Source: Artocarpus heterophyllus
Lineage: Eukaryota > Streptophyta > Magnoliopsida > Rosales > Moraceae
Direction of reading: 5' to 3'
DNA length: 64,000 nt
Assembly (NCBI GenBank): GCA_025403435.1
Contig: CM046338.1
Coordinates: forward strand, 20,453,141-20,517,140
The translations under genes and the position numbers were made by a program. The notes beneath the pieces are model-generated. The model did no database searches. It saw only the letters and a list, made by a program, of their open reading frames with translations, and was not told the origin of the DNA. Within the stretch, counting starts at the first letter, position 1. Each line of letters begins with the position of its first letter. Shown here in pieces: positions 10,591-22,678 of the stretch.

Positions 10591-12408
10591 CTACCACTGA
10601 CTTTGCTTCACCATCTGAATAAGAGCTGGAGTCGCTTCCACATGATATACAAAAACTCGATCATAGTCTTCACAATACTGTAACCCATACTCACTCACTA
10701 TCGTATCCCTGCTCCAGTCCTCAAAAGCCAAACAAGCGAGAATCCTTGAAGACTTCCTACTAAGCAAATCCGTGGCCACATTAGCTTTCCTAGGATGATA
10801 CTGCAACGTAAAATCATAATCCTCCATATACTATATCCATCTACGCTGCCTCAAATTAAGATCCCTCTGAGTGAACAGATACCTTAAACTCTTATGATCG
10901 GAGAGGACCTGAAACGACATTCCATACAAGTAACACCTCCAAATCTTCAGCGCGTGAATCACTACCGCGAGCTCCAAATCATGAGTAGGATAATTCCGCT
11001 CATGTGGTCGTAGCTGTCTCGATCCATACGTAACCACACGTCCATGCTGCATCAACACGCATCCAAGTCCGCGCCCTGAAGCATCTGCGTAAACCTCATA
11101 TGGCTCGTCACTACTAGGAATAACCAACACTGGAGCTGAAGTCAACCGGTTCTTCAATTCCTGAAAAGTAAGCTCACAATCTTCATTCCACTCAAACCTG
11201 ATATTTTTCTTGATCGATCTCGTCAACGGAGCTACAATCTTTGAAAAATCCTTTATAAATTTCCTGTAATAACCAGCAAGACCTAAGAAGCTGCGAATCT
11301 CCGCTACATTCCTCGGTCATTCCCACTCCACTATGGCTTCAATCTTAGACGGGTCCACAGAAATACCATGATCTGAGATGACATGACCTAGAAACTTGAC
11401 CTCAGTCAACCAAAACTTACACTTTTCTCTTTTAGCATACAACTGGTGCTCCCGCAGAGTCTGAAGCACGATCCGAAAATGCTGCTCATGCTCCTCTTAA
11501 GTCTTATATTACACAAGAATGTCATCGATGAACATGATCACAAATTGATCCAGATACGGCCCAAATATCCTGTTCATCAAATCCATGAAAGCTGCCGGAG
11601 CATTCGTCAACCCAAACGACATAACTAGAAACTCAAAGTGCCCATACCGAGTCCTAAAAGCTATCTTAGGAATATCCTCTTCCTTAATCCTGAGCTGATG
11701 ATAACCTGACCACAAATCAATCTTTGAGAAGTACCGCGAACCTCCCAACTGATCAAACAACTCATCAATCCTAGGCAAGGGATACTTGTTTTTCACTGTG
11801 ACACGATTCAGCTGCCGATAATCCACACACAACCTGAGAGTCCTATCATGTTTCTTAGCAAACAAAACTGGTGCTCCCCACGGAGATGTGCTATTCCAAA
11901 TATACCCTTTATCAGCAAGCTCCTGAAGTTGCTTCCTCAATTCTTTTATTTCCGCCGGCGCCATCTAATAAGGTGCCATAGAAATCGGTGCTGTCCCTAG
12001 AAACAACTCAATACCAAACTTGATTTCTTGATGCGGTGGTAATCTTGGCAACTCGTCAGGGAAGACATCCTCAAACTTATCAACCACCGAAATCACTACA
12101 CTTTCTCTCAAAGCATAGGGCTCGCACTCTAGGTTCGCAAGAAAAGCACAACAACCCAGATTCCTTCGCCCTCCTAGACACGACTTCATGAGACGTTCAC
12201 TCATTAACCAATCACCACCACCCTGGTAGGTGATCATCGTCCTCCTATCAGACACTAGGGTCACTTTTTTAAGTTGGCAGTCCATAACTGCATTATACCT
12301 GGACAACCAGTCCATTCCTAGAATTACATCATAGGAGCTCATGGGGAGTATAATCAATTCACTTTTCAAAATCTCATCCCCAATCTTTACTTTACAAGAT
12401 TTACACAT
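10591..12408 (-). pseudogene. Element B reverse transcriptase and RNase H, broken by stops
   Basis: The minus-strand frame carries the protease end (SSYDVILGMDWL), then RT motifs [32 protein letters not shown] and the catalytic FIDD box (11532-11521; YxDD family with F for Y). RNase H follows with [29 protein letters not shown] and [11 protein letters not shown]. Stops occur just before MAPAEI (about 11965), just after FIDDILV (11508) and near 10828 and 10591. The frame differs from gag, which implies a frame change near 12405. Function is lost in this copy. Confidence 0.9.
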
Positions 12409-12628
12409 ACAATTTACACACCCGCCCCAAGGGAAAAGTTATGACTAGGGGTTCATTAAACTCTTCTATCTCTAATCCCAAGGCATGTACAAAAGAACTC
12501 GAAATGAGAGAATGAGAGGCACCTGTATCAAATAAAACGCGAGCTAAAGATCTAGAAATTAAGATCGTACCATCGACAACCGCGTTTCCAACATGAGAAT
12601 CTGAACCTCCAGATGCCATTGCATGAAC
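12401..12628 (-). pseudogene. Element B aspartic protease, N-terminal part
   Basis: In the gag frame, MASGGSDSHVGNAVVDG leads into ARVLFDTGASHSLIS with an intact DTG active site. The frame ends at 12401, and the protease continues in another frame from about 12408 (ILPMSSYDVILG). A single frame change therefore splits the domain. Confidence 0.85.
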
Positions 12629-13774
12629 CTACACTGGAGCCTTTCTTTTTTCTCTACCAACATTGTTGGGTCGGGGATTATTCTGTCGATGCTGCTGAGA
12701 TGGAGACGACTGCACACTCACTGTACTCCGCGCTCGATACTGAGGGACGCTGCACTGGAAATGCTGCGGCTGCTGCCCTCGTGCCGGATATGAGAACTGC
12801 TGAGGAGAGAACTGGGGATACTGCAACTGCGGGTACTGCTGAGGCAGAGGTAGGGTCTGAGGCTGAGACTGACGACTGGTATCCTCCCTGGTCTGAGATC
12901 CAAGACGGGGACTCCTGATCGGGTAATTCCTCTTGATGTGTCCAGACTGTTGATAAAAATGACAATGGAAGCTGTAGGGATTGCTGCACCCGCTGCCAGA
13001 CGAACTGCTGCTACCACTGTTTGTGCCACCTTGCTTGCTCTTCCTCGGAGTTGGACGGCTACTGGTGCTCTTCCTACCGCTCCTCTGCGATCCTCCTGAA
13101 GCCTTAGCTCGATCCTCACAATACTGCACATAATCATTTTCCACGGATATTGCCGACGACACAAGCTCTCCAAAACTCCTGAGTCGCAGAGCAACCAACT
13201 GTCACCGAATAGGAGCCTTAAGTCCTTCCTGAAACTTAATACACTTTTCACGCTCCGATGCCACTGCCGATGGAGCAAACCTGGCCAACTCATTAAACCT
13301 TGCCTCATATTCCTGGACTGTCAAATCACCTTGCTGCAATCTATAGAACTCAGCTGCCTTCTTGTCTCTATACCCCTGCGGAAAATATCGATCATAGAAC
13401 AGCTCCTCGAACTTGTCCCAACTGACATTGCCACCGCGTTCCAAATGCTTAGCCTGTTTCCACCAAGTGTTAGCACCACCCTCGAGCTTATACGTAGCAA
13501 ACTCAACACGATACTCATCAGGCACACCAAGGGTATCCAAGTGCTTCACGATCGAATCTAACCAATACTCTGCCAACTGCGGATCCCCATTACCATCAAA
13601 AGTCGGAATAGACGCACGCTGAAATTCCTTAAAGTACGTATGCCAACGACCAACATCAGAATCCTGCAGTCTAGCCCTAGCTGCCATCTGCCAGAAAGCC
13701 GCAAACATAGACCTCATCATGCCCTCATCGTTTCCGAACTCGGCGTAAGCTGTCGAACGACGTCTAGGTGCCAT
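12629..13774 (-). pseudogene. Element B gag, one nonsense codon from intact
   Basis: The minus-strand frame starts MAPRRRSTAYAEFGNDEG at 13774. A Retrotrans_gag domain is visible (PTFDGNGDPQLAEYWL, WWKQAKHLERGGNVSWDK, LQQGDLTVQEYEARFNEL). TGA at 13204-13202 interrupts it after KAPIR, and the same frame continues with a Ser/Gly/Gln-rich tail. The knuckle is altered: CHFYQQSGHIKRNYP has Y and N where the family has Cys (C-x2-C-x4-H-x4-C). A second stop is at 12631-12629. Gag would form the particle, and the altered knuckle should weaken RNA binding. Confidence 0.88.
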
Positions 13775-13864
13775 TCTCTCACTTCTGAAAACAAAATTTG
13801 GACTGTCAAAGGTATTTTATTACCAAACCTATGTGTGCACAATTCCTAAGGTTCATAACCTTGA

Positions 13865-13876
13865 GCTCTGATACCA
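13865..13876 (-). other. Primer binding site of element B (Met)
   Basis: Minus-strand TGGTATCAGAGC lies three to four bases inside the 5' LTR end. Confidence 0.9.
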
Positions 13877-13879
13877 CTC

Positions 13880-16074
13880 TGTCACGCCCCGGAGTACGGG
13901 AGGTGACATGACGGATTATTTAAATTAATTAAAAGAGAATTTAATTAAAAATCACGAGTTTAGGGGTTGAATTAAATGATAAAATATAAAAATTTCAAAG
14001 AAAGCCATTATATGAAAATAAGTAATAAATATTAAACATAGTGAGTATGGGTCCCACAGACCCACAACTTGTGCACACACATGGTACTGACAATATAATA
14101 ATACAACTGCAGTCCAATCACAAAGAAAGTTAAAAACATTACATGCCTTGATTAAATGATACAAAAGATAAGTTAATTCTTTTATTGCTCTTGAGTTCGG
14201 TCCATCGAATCCTCTCCGAACCTAAATGGGAAACCACCTAGAAGGGGGGGGGGGGAATTTAAAACAAATAAAACGTGAGCGAAAGGCTCAGTAGGACTAT
14301 ATTTTACTAGATAATATAATCTAAAGAAAAATTTCATTATACAGGAATTATTTGAAAGAAACCTTGAATAAATAAATAAATATATAAATAAATTTAAATA
14401 AAACCGTTCTTACCCAGAACAGTTTACTCGGACAACTAGAAATATCATTTTCTTTTTCTAGGCAAACCATAAGAATATCACCACTGTAGTGGCCCAGCTG
14501 GGTTTCGGGACTTGCCCCCAAGGTGATCGCTACACGACCCAATCTCTGATATGGCATCATGCCTATGTGTTTATTTTTATCATCATTCAAAACCCATTTA
14601 CCGAGTATTGTCATTTACATTTATTATGAAGTTCATTTTCAATTCACGGTATATTAAAATATAACCGATAAAATTCATTTTCAAACAACCGTTGAAAACA
14701 TTTTAATGGAAATCCTTTTTAAAGCCAAATCATTTTGAAACTAGGCTACCAAGGAATGGGGTAGAAGTCCTACCTCGATACTCATGCCGGTGCCTCACAC
14801 TCTAATCCTAGTCCGCTATACGTTAGCTCCGCGAAACCACGAACAATCCTAGATACACACTAAGTCGATCAATATCTAGTTCGAGACATTCTATGTTACT
14901 AAACCATTTCATGATGTCCTAGTGTGCCATTTGTATCTTTAAAATCATTCTACAAGGTTGGAATTTAAATCGAGGTTCAAAACAATGAAAATAGGTGAAA
15001 AATCACAAAATTTTCCATGCCCGGCCGGCCTATCGGACTCCCTGCTTCTGCCGACCGTACTGTGCAGTTCGGCCTACCGAAAGCCAGGCCCGGTCGGCCG
15101 GACATCTCTAGGTTCGGCCTGCCGGACAGATGAACTCCGGCCTGCCGATCCTTAATCCGGCCTACCGAACACGCAGTTCGGTCTGCCGAACTAGGAAAAC
15201 ACAGAAATTCCAGCCACGGGTTTTTCGATCCCCAATATTTAAATCTTGATTCTAACCTGTTTTTCCCAAATCTCAGGCATGGAAAACATTCATAGATGAT
15301 AGAAAAACATGTTTGAACACTTTTGAACTCATTTATACAAGATTTAAACTCAAAAATCTCAAAAATCTAAAAATGGAAAAATGAGGAGAAAAATGAAAAA
15401 TCTTGAATCCAATCCGTTTTTCTTCAATGTAAGCTTAGATTCTAGTTGTTATAAGTTAATTTAACTCAAATCAAAGGTTTTCTAAGCTCAAGCAAACCTA
15501 GATTTCAAAAATGCACAAAATTGAAAAATTTGGAAAAAGTTTAGAAATTTCAAAACTAACCTCGAATCAAAGTTTCAATCCGCTTTCTCGGTTACCAAAT
15601 CACGTTCCCGAGCTTCCTCCTTGCTAACCCGAAGCTTGGATTCGAATTTTGATTCAAAAATTTGAGAGAGAATTTGAGAGAGAAGAGAGAAGCCAAGAGA
15701 GAAAATGAGAGAGAGTGAGAGAGGTCCCATGGGAGAGAGAGAGGAGAGAGAGTGAGATCAGGGAGAGTGAGGAGAGAGGAGGGAAAAAAAGAAATAAATA
15801 GAGGGAAACGATGGGTGGTTTCACTGTACGAAAACCAAATGCCACCCACGGTTTTGTAAAACGAATATTTTTTAACAATTTACAAATTGTTATGCTTTAA
15901 AACTCAAAACATCATTTTAAAACAATAAGAAATCATTTGAATTCATCAAATTAACAAAACAACCTAAAATTCAAAATCCAACCAAGTAATTAAATTAATG
16001 TTAAAACATTAATTATGACACACTAATTCATTATTTATATTACATTAACATTAAATAAATTTCGGGGCGTCACA
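13880..16074 (-). repeat. Element B 5' LTR
   Basis: It runs from TGTCACGCCCCGG to GGGGCGTCACA and aligns with 6965-9141, with scattered substitutions and small indels. It has a run of 12 G near 14245, a dyad block at 15021-15195 and a GA-rich tract at 15660-15785 next to a TATA-like box at about 15791-15800. Confidence 0.92.
15021..15195. repeat. GC-rich dyad block, element B 5' LTR
   Basis: It holds repeated CGGCCTGCCG and GTTCGGCCTACCGAA units. It has one extra unit (ATCCGGCCTACCGAACACG) relative to the other LTR, so copy number changed after or during insertion. Confidence 0.85.
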
Positions 16075-16079
16075 GTTTT
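16075..16079. repeat. Target site duplication of element B, right copy (gtttt)
   Basis: It matches 6960-6964. Confidence 0.9.
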
Positions 16080-16600
16080 CCTTTTATACTCTGCGCAAAT
16101 TTGTTGCAAAATGACAGCTCCATGTGTTTGAGTGCTACAACGGATGTGTTTCCTGTTGCAGTGCTGCCAAAGGTATAGACGGAGAACCATAAGGTTCAGC
16201 CTTGACCGCTGCAGCTACGAAGGATGGTGCTATAGTTATTGTTTTGGTTCATATAGGGGCACTGTAGTGCATATAAGTGATGCTGCAGCGCCAATCTACT
16301 TCTGGCGAAGCGTTGCAGCAGGATAAATCATGTTGCAATATGTATCTTTTTAGCTCCCTGGCTTTTGCACTGCAACGGATGTTTCTAGCACTGCAGCATC
16401 CATAGCTGCTCACAAAAGTCTCCTTTTCTTCCTCCAAAATTCCTCTATTTGCTCCCTCTTGCATTAGACCTGCAAGAACGAATTAAAACATAAAAAAAAT
16501 ATCAAAGTACTTAAAAACCAACAAAATAACTAAGGAGATAAATTAATAAAACTACGAAGCTAAATTAATAAAACTAAGTTTTCAAATACGTAAGCAATCA
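16075..16600 (-). repeat. Athila-like 5' LTR, outer part
   Basis: It continues the LTR interrupted at 6964. It includes a GC-richer stretch with repeated GCTGCAGC and TTGCAGTGC words. The end at 16600 is approximate. Confidence 0.5.
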
Positions 16601-17159
16601 CCATCTAAAATTCAAAAGCATACTTATAAGTCATATATTAAATATTCGAAGCAAGTCTCTAGGAATAGAGGTAACGCAAACTCTTTCAAAATTCTTTCGT
16701 CTAATATTAATGGTTTTGATAAAGATGCATCCTCGTTAGCATAGCGTGTATCTTCCTAATCGTTTAAGAAAGTGGATGTGGATGTATGCATCAATATGAA
16801 GAAATTTGGACACGTGTCAATATGATTATACCAAAGATCTTGTGAGCCTATTTAGGCAAAGCTAGCAATTCAAGAATGGTGAAATTAAAATCATTTGCAA
16901 GATGGCCACCATAGCTCTAAAAATATATTCTCAAAGCATGACAAGGGCACATATGCGTTAATCTAAAAATGGCGATGATTACATTAATTTTTCACATGTT
17001 TACATACATAAACAAAGATAATGAGTAGAAATTTGAAATTTCTTTGCTAGCATATCATTCAAAAAATTTGTTCTCATGTGCCTAACATTGATCCATTAAC
17101 TTTTCCTAAAAGAAGTTCCAAAAGAAAGATAGTAGGTAAGGTAGGCGTGCTTGGCATGA
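16601..17159. other. AT-rich stretch without recognised features
   Basis: No ORF, repeat boundary or known motif was recognised. It lies between the Athila-like LTR and a Gypsy gag remnant and may be an unrecognised part of either. Confidence 0.4.
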
Positions 17160-19012
17160 TGTCTTCCATGGTTGACCTTAATTAAAGCCCTGTAGTATGC
17201 AAATTTGGATTCAGTGCGATGCCTTGGGTGACATTACAGCAGGACAGTACTTCACGGACACATGCTCCTAAAGGAGAGCCCATCGGGTGAGCCAAGGTTG
17301 AGAAGTGTTCCCCCATATTGCAATGCGACAAGAGTTTCTTGACAAGGATAGCCTGCATCAAGTCCAGCATGGTGCGCATTAAGAGTTTCCTTACCATAGT
17401 GGTTCACATCAGAAGCACTTTTTTAAGACAGTTCATTATGGCAACCACTCCCTTTCCAGATTCTCCCCCTTGAAACAGGGAACCTTTGTTGGGTGCCACA
17501 GTCGTCACCAAAAAGGAAAGGATAGAAAGCCTTATTATGTCTATGTCTGATCGAGAAGATGGATCAAGCTTCCTCCTTGAAAGTGCATTGTGTGCATGCT
17601 TTATGATATGATCTTGACATTTTTAACCTATGAGAGTACCCGTTTCAAACCTTCTTTGTTCTCCCTCCTTGCTACACTCTAAGAGCTCTTGTATTCGTTC
17701 AAGATGCCTCCAAAACTCAGGTGCGGGTGATCCTTCCTTAGATGTCTTCCCCTTTGAAGGTGTCACCTCAGAAGACTTCACTATTTCAAACTCACATCCC
17801 AATCCTCTCAGTTTCAGAAATGGAGTTCTCTACCAAGCAAGCTTACTAGGAATGCAGCAAAAGACCTAATCATTACCTCGACAAGTCTCCCATTCCCCCT
17901 CGGGTGGCTTTGTGTTGGATTGTCATGAGTGCATTTCTTCATCTACATACTTTGTTCCTTTTTTCCTCAAAAAATGAGTAACCATGGCACAAGTCTCCTT
18001 CTTCTTATGCAGCGGGACTGGGTTTTGTTGGTTTCTTGCTTCTTGGATGGTAGCTCGAGTGTGTCATTTTTAATCTTAGCATGGAAAAACTTCTGAAGAA
18101 TTTGACATTTCATTTATGGGTGATTCACATGTTGGTGAAGTTTGGTATACTTCAAGTGCCTCTTTTCATCAATGGTTTGTTGCCACTGAGGTGGGAAGGG
18201 ACGAATTACTCCATCTTGTATCCATTGGTAGAAAATGACATGAAATTCTTTGGTGGTGCATGGGACAAGAAGGTGTATCAACCTTTCTCTTTTTTGGCCT
18301 TTTTTGTCTTGGTAAGAATGAGTGTGATACCTTTTTCCTTTCTCCTTTCCAACCATGGCTTGCCGAGATAAGCTTGACCATTATGTAGTCTTCCTAGTGG
18401 CCTCCAGTAATTTTGAGAATTTATTGTTCCAACATTCTCTAAGTATGCTCTATACTAGGGGATGATGTTTTTAATGTATATCTCAACCATAAATTCTTTA
18501 TTGCTTCCATCGTAGCAATCAAGGTTGAGGTCCCAAAACCTCTTGATGTAGTCCGTTAGGTGCTTTCCCTACTCCTATCGAATATTGCTTAATGTAATGG
18601 CAGTAAGTTTTTCCTCACCTCAAAAGTACTTCTTATAGAAGCAATTCACCATATGTTCCCATATTGAATGTGTACCAAGTGTAGGCACAACCAGTGAATG
18701 ACTTAGAAAACTCCTACAGTCTCAAGTCCTTGCTCTTGGCTTATTGTCCAAGCTAGTCTAGGAATTGACTTATGTTCTCCTTAGGTTCCCCTTCCGACCA
18801 TTAAAGAGGGTGAAAATAGAAGTTTCATACTGCTTAGGGTATCGCTTGTTGTATAGCTTGGCTAGGTATGGTGATCACGAGATGAATTCTAAGTCATCTG
18901 ATAGAGTGTTGTGAAGATGCTTCTCGAGGAGGGAGAGAAAGTTGGCTTGACTGAGAAAGTCCCCTCTCACCCTAGCAGGTGCCTGGTTGTTGGTCTCATT
19001 GGTTGTTGCAAG
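17160..19012 (-). pseudogene. Gypsy gag remnant (Ogre/Tat-like), 3' part
   Basis: Minus-strand translation in shifting frames gives KRYPKQYETSIFTLFNGRKG, LTDYIKRFWDLNLDCYDG and NKEFMVEIYIKNIIP, which fit the Retrotrans_gag capsid layout. Nearer 18114 come FHVIFYQWIQDGVIRPFPP and KYTKLHQHVNHP, resembling the post-capsid Y-x(3)-H-x(3)-H pattern of these gags. Many stops and frame changes are present. The part between 17160 and 17900 is gag-like only by position. The gag start lies at 26528 because element A is inserted in between (target duplication gcaag). Confidence 0.65.
19008..19012. repeat. Target site duplication of element A, left copy (gcaag)
   Basis: GCAAG before TGTTAGAC at 19013 is repeated at 26328-26332 after the second LTR. 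Confidence 0.92.
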
Positions 19013-21025
19013 TGTTAGACATGTATGCCCTAAGGAGTAAAAATGTAATAAGTTTTTAGAGACATTTTTATCAATAAAGAATTTATTTATTATTTATATA
19101 CCAAATCTTGTCCTCTTTACGTTCATATTTGTTGAATGTATGTTAAGCAAACAATAGTCTGAGACTGTCAGTCTAAACCTTATGCATTAGGCATATGATA
19201 GACGGATTATGTAGAAGACACGATTCTTAAGGTGATGGTCTAAATCATATAATCTACAATCGAGGGAATAAAGATGGGCGCTTTATTCATGCAAAGATTG
19301 TTATGTTGTCTATATCCCTTTTGGAAGATGGTTTGTCTTGACCATCGAAGGTGGACTCCATGAATAGAAACATTGGCACATTATCATAGGTGACGATGTG
19401 TTGGATCGGGACATAAAGTGAATTGATTTGGATTAATAATTCTATCTCGGCAAGTCGATTCACTTTAGACAATCATTTGTGTTGTATCTTAATCCTGAGA
19501 TGAATAGTGGGCCCGTTGTCTTGGCTTGTGACTTTTGATGTACTAAAGGGTGACACGCATATCTTAATAGTGGTATGCATGCCGGTACGTTGGAGGCATG
19601 ACTCTTGATGGCGTAGACTTATTATTCATAGATATGGAATCCATAGCTCCTCTTTAGGAGTAATGATATCCTCTTATATGCGTTATCCTATAATTGGAAA
19701 ACTAGAGCGCTCAACCATTTGGATACATAGGTGTAACCGAATGGTATACTATCTTTGGATGGTAAGTTTTCTGATGGTGATATAATGGAACGTAAGATAA
19801 AAATAATTGGGAAGGTAAGACAGAACTAGTCCTTAAGCCGGTTATGGATTATCATATAAGGATACGATACATTATGATATGTCATAGAGAGTTAGCTATT
19901 CGAGCTTCGTAATTCTATGTAGTTCGAGAATGCAGCTCCAAGCTTTTAGTGGAGTAGCGTTGGAGTTGATAATTATGAAATGTATATCTAGGATATTGGG
20001 TTTCGTAATTTTCTGGAGCTTGAACTATATAGGTCCATTTGGTCCCCTTTGCTAACGCACAACATCCTGTAAAGACACGACGTGCTTTTCCAATAATTGA
20101 TGACTTATGTCGAATTTATCAGATTGGTTAAAATTTAGAAGAATCAGATAATTCATGTCTGTTTATCGGTTGAATTAATTTTGTGATAAAATTGATTCAA
20201 GATAAACTTGTTGAATTATTGGGATAAGATAATTCTTGTCTGTTTATCGGTTAATTTAATTTTAGATAAATTAGATCAAGATAAACATGTAGAATTATTG
20301 GGAATTGATTTATTTTCTTAGAGATTATCTAGATAAAGTTGTTTTGATAAGATAACTTCTCTATTGGGTTATTTGAATTAAAACTGAGACTTTATCCTAT
20401 AGAATCTCGTGTGGAAAATAAAAGATTCATGAGATTTTTTATTCGACAGTTTGGCTTGCCGATGGGGCCTGTTCGACCTGCCGATCACGTGGTTCGGCCT
20501 GCCAATCAGCAAAGGATAAAATCACACGTTTCCACACCGATCTTATCAGATATTGATCCAAACTTGATTCCATTTCGAGTTTTTGAGACCTAATCTAATA
20601 AGGACTGACCCCAGGACCAATCTTTATGTAAGGGGAGTAAGTCTTAAGAGTTACTCATATCAATTGAGAGATTAAGAGTGATACTTTGCTAGTGAGAATC
20701 TGAAAACTCCCTGAGAGCTTTTGTTCATAAATCACGAATACTAGCTTTGGGTTCTCTCGATTGGTGAGAAGGAGAGTCATCTGGTGGAAGAGCTATACAT
20801 GTAAGCCCACACTCACTTCGGTCGTGGATAGAGAATAACAAAGAAGACTAGTTTGTTGAGGCTCTTCTAGAATGTTACTTCTCTTCATGTTTTGTGAGGG
20901 TTCTTCGGCACACAAAGGTTAGTAAGATCTGGTTAATTTATGCATATAACATGTCAAACTTTTGTTTTGGAAATTACTCTGATATAAAATTTTTAAAATT
21001 CCAGCTGCGCACTCTTTTTTCAACA
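19013..21025 (+). repeat. Element A 5' LTR
   Basis: It is 2013 bp, from TGTTAGACATGTATGCCC to a CAACA end, directly followed by the primer site. It contains a GC-rich dyad block at 20440-20508 (GCCTGCCGATCACG type). Confidence 0.93.
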
Positions 21026-21026
21026 A

Positions 21027-21040
21027 TTGGTATCAGAGCC
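21027..21040 (+). other. Primer binding site of element A (Met)
   Basis: TTGGTATCAGAGCC lies one base after the LTR end. Confidence 0.92.
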
Positions 21041-22678
21041 ATGGTTTTAACATAAATTTACGAGTTTGTGATCATGTTATATGTGTAAATTTTGTGATCT
21101 TAATCTCTCCTATGCTTGAATTAATTTTATAGAAAGTTGGCACTCTAGGTTTCTATATATTATATATGTTGTCGTAGATTATGTGGTAAATATTTATTAA
21201 TTAATTATGGTTGATTAAATTCTTATTTATTTATTAATTAATTAATACCGGTTATGATTCCTTAGAGGTTAGAATGTGTATCTAAGTTTTTTATGTAATT
21301 AGATGGCGGATTATTATCTCCGTCTAGGAATTGTTATTTAATTTTATATTTGTAAGAATTTTTCAATTAAATAATTTTTCAGAGAAGACGGATCTAGAAG
21401 ATTGATGATAGGTGCCCCCATGTATTTCTTTAGTATTTAATTTTATGTTTTTAAATTATTGAAAATAAAATTGATGAGTTGCACAAAAAAATTGTATTTT
21501 CTAGAATGAAGATTTTGCTCGGTTGGCATGCCGAACCTCATAGTTCGACAGGCTGATGGTCGCAAATCGGCAGGCTGGACTTGTGGTTCGGCAGACCGTC
21601 AGTGGGGGCAGAAATCAGATGGCTCTGGCGGTACGCCGAACTTCCAGTTCGGCAGGACAAACTTTCATGAGTCGGCAGGCCGATCTTTCTGATCAGTAGG
21701 CCGATGGAGCATGACCGGCAGGCCGATCACCCAGATTGGCCTGCCGACCGAGAGTTGAAAAATTTTCAGAAAAGGTGTAGTTTTTCTGATGTAGTTTTAA
21801 TTTTATTTTTGGGACAATTCTGAGAAACATTAAATTTGGATATGACCGAAAATATGAAGTATTCGATTCATATGAGATTGAAGACTTGAAGATGGGAATT
21901 ACATGAAGAATGATACAGCTTGAGGATTCAAAGATGAAGAATCGATAATATGTCTCAATTATTCTCTTGTAATCTTAGTTTTCTATTCTCTAGGGTGGAG
22001 CCATAATATTACGGTTATTTATTATTTTGCTTGTAGTTTTGTTTAATTGCTTTGCTTGTTTGCATTATAATATGATTTGCCATGTATATTGATAACATGT
22101 CATATAGAATAAGAAGTGCCGCTTATATTAAAATTGTTCATGCATATCCTTAAAATAAAACCTTGATTTCAAAAGATTGAATGGGAGAAGGTTTTCAAAG
22201 AGAGAACCTAAGGCCTGTATCGTTGGTCCATAGGTAGAACATGGTAGTCCCGACCCGTAGGAAGGGATTTCTATCATGTACTAGATTGGATCTATGAGAG
22301 GATAAGGTATTTTAGCATGCTTTATGGTTGCTCACCCCTAGGTGGTGATTATAAATCATGGATAAAATATTAAAACGATGGTTATACACTCACATTAATT
22401 TTATTATTAACCTTCTCTAGGAGCTTTGTTAATAAAATTAATGGTCAAAGAAACGATTATTAATATATGCTGGATCATACGGATCCTAGATGGCATATAT
22501 TAATCAGGAGGGGATCAGTGTTCCTGATTGAATTTGGCATGACTCCCCTAAGAGCTTGTTGAATTTTGAGTTAGGAATTATTGTTGTAATGTTATGATAT
22601 TTTCGAGGTTTTGACACATAAACACATTTGTATGTTTTTACATGATTGTGTTATCTTACTAAATCATGGTATGTTTGT
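21041..22678 (+). other. Element A leader
   Basis: It is non-coding and AT-rich and aligns with 3212-1612 on the other strand. About 270 bases that carry the gag start in the fragment at 1282-1611 are missing here near 22668-22678. Confidence 0.7.
21520..21755. repeat. GC-rich dyad block in element A leader
   Basis: It has about ten TTCGGCAGG / GGCAGGCCGA / GGCCTGCCGA units in 235 bases, standing out from AT-rich surroundings. Confidence 0.85.

Larger units (their letters stand above)
6965..16074 (-). mobile_element. Element B: Tekay-like chromovirus (Ty3/Gypsy), complete but degenerate
   Basis: The element is 9.1 kb with LTRs of 2177 and 2195 bp (6965-9141, 13880-16074), a 5-bp target duplication, a Met primer site, a polypurine tract, and gag-protease-RT-RNase H-integrase on the minus strand. 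Integrase lies after RT, as in Gypsy. The C-terminal stretch resembles a chromodomain. Long LTRs and this layout suggest the Tekay clade. Several stops and one frame change leave it non-autonomous. It is inserted into the 5' LTR of the Athila-like element, so it is the younger of the two. Confidence 0.9.
3957..16600 (-). mobile_element. Athila-like Gypsy element, truncated, interrupted by element B
   Basis: Minus-strand order is 5' LTR (about 16600-16075 and 6964-6094, split by element B), Asp-type primer site remnant (6092-6076), gag and protease. It stops in the protease region near 4130. The 3957-4129 stretch has no clear identity and may come from elsewhere in the element. The outer LTR boundary at 16600 is a guess, based on a CA end followed by unrelated sequence. 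RT, integrase and 3' LTR are absent. Confidence 0.65.

Noticed and set aside
10072..10683. Plus-strand frame of 203 residues
   Set aside because: It is antisense to the integrase of element B, whose motifs are clear on the minus strand.
13865..13876. Met-tRNA-like sequence as a possible tRNA gene
   Set aside because: Only the 3' acceptor complement is present and it lies beside an LTR. This and the similar sites at 3213, 21027 and 38964 are primer sites.
18081..18371. Plus-strand frame of 96 residues with a hydrophobic tail
   Set aside because: It is antisense to gag text (YQWIQDGVIRPFPP) on the minus strand.
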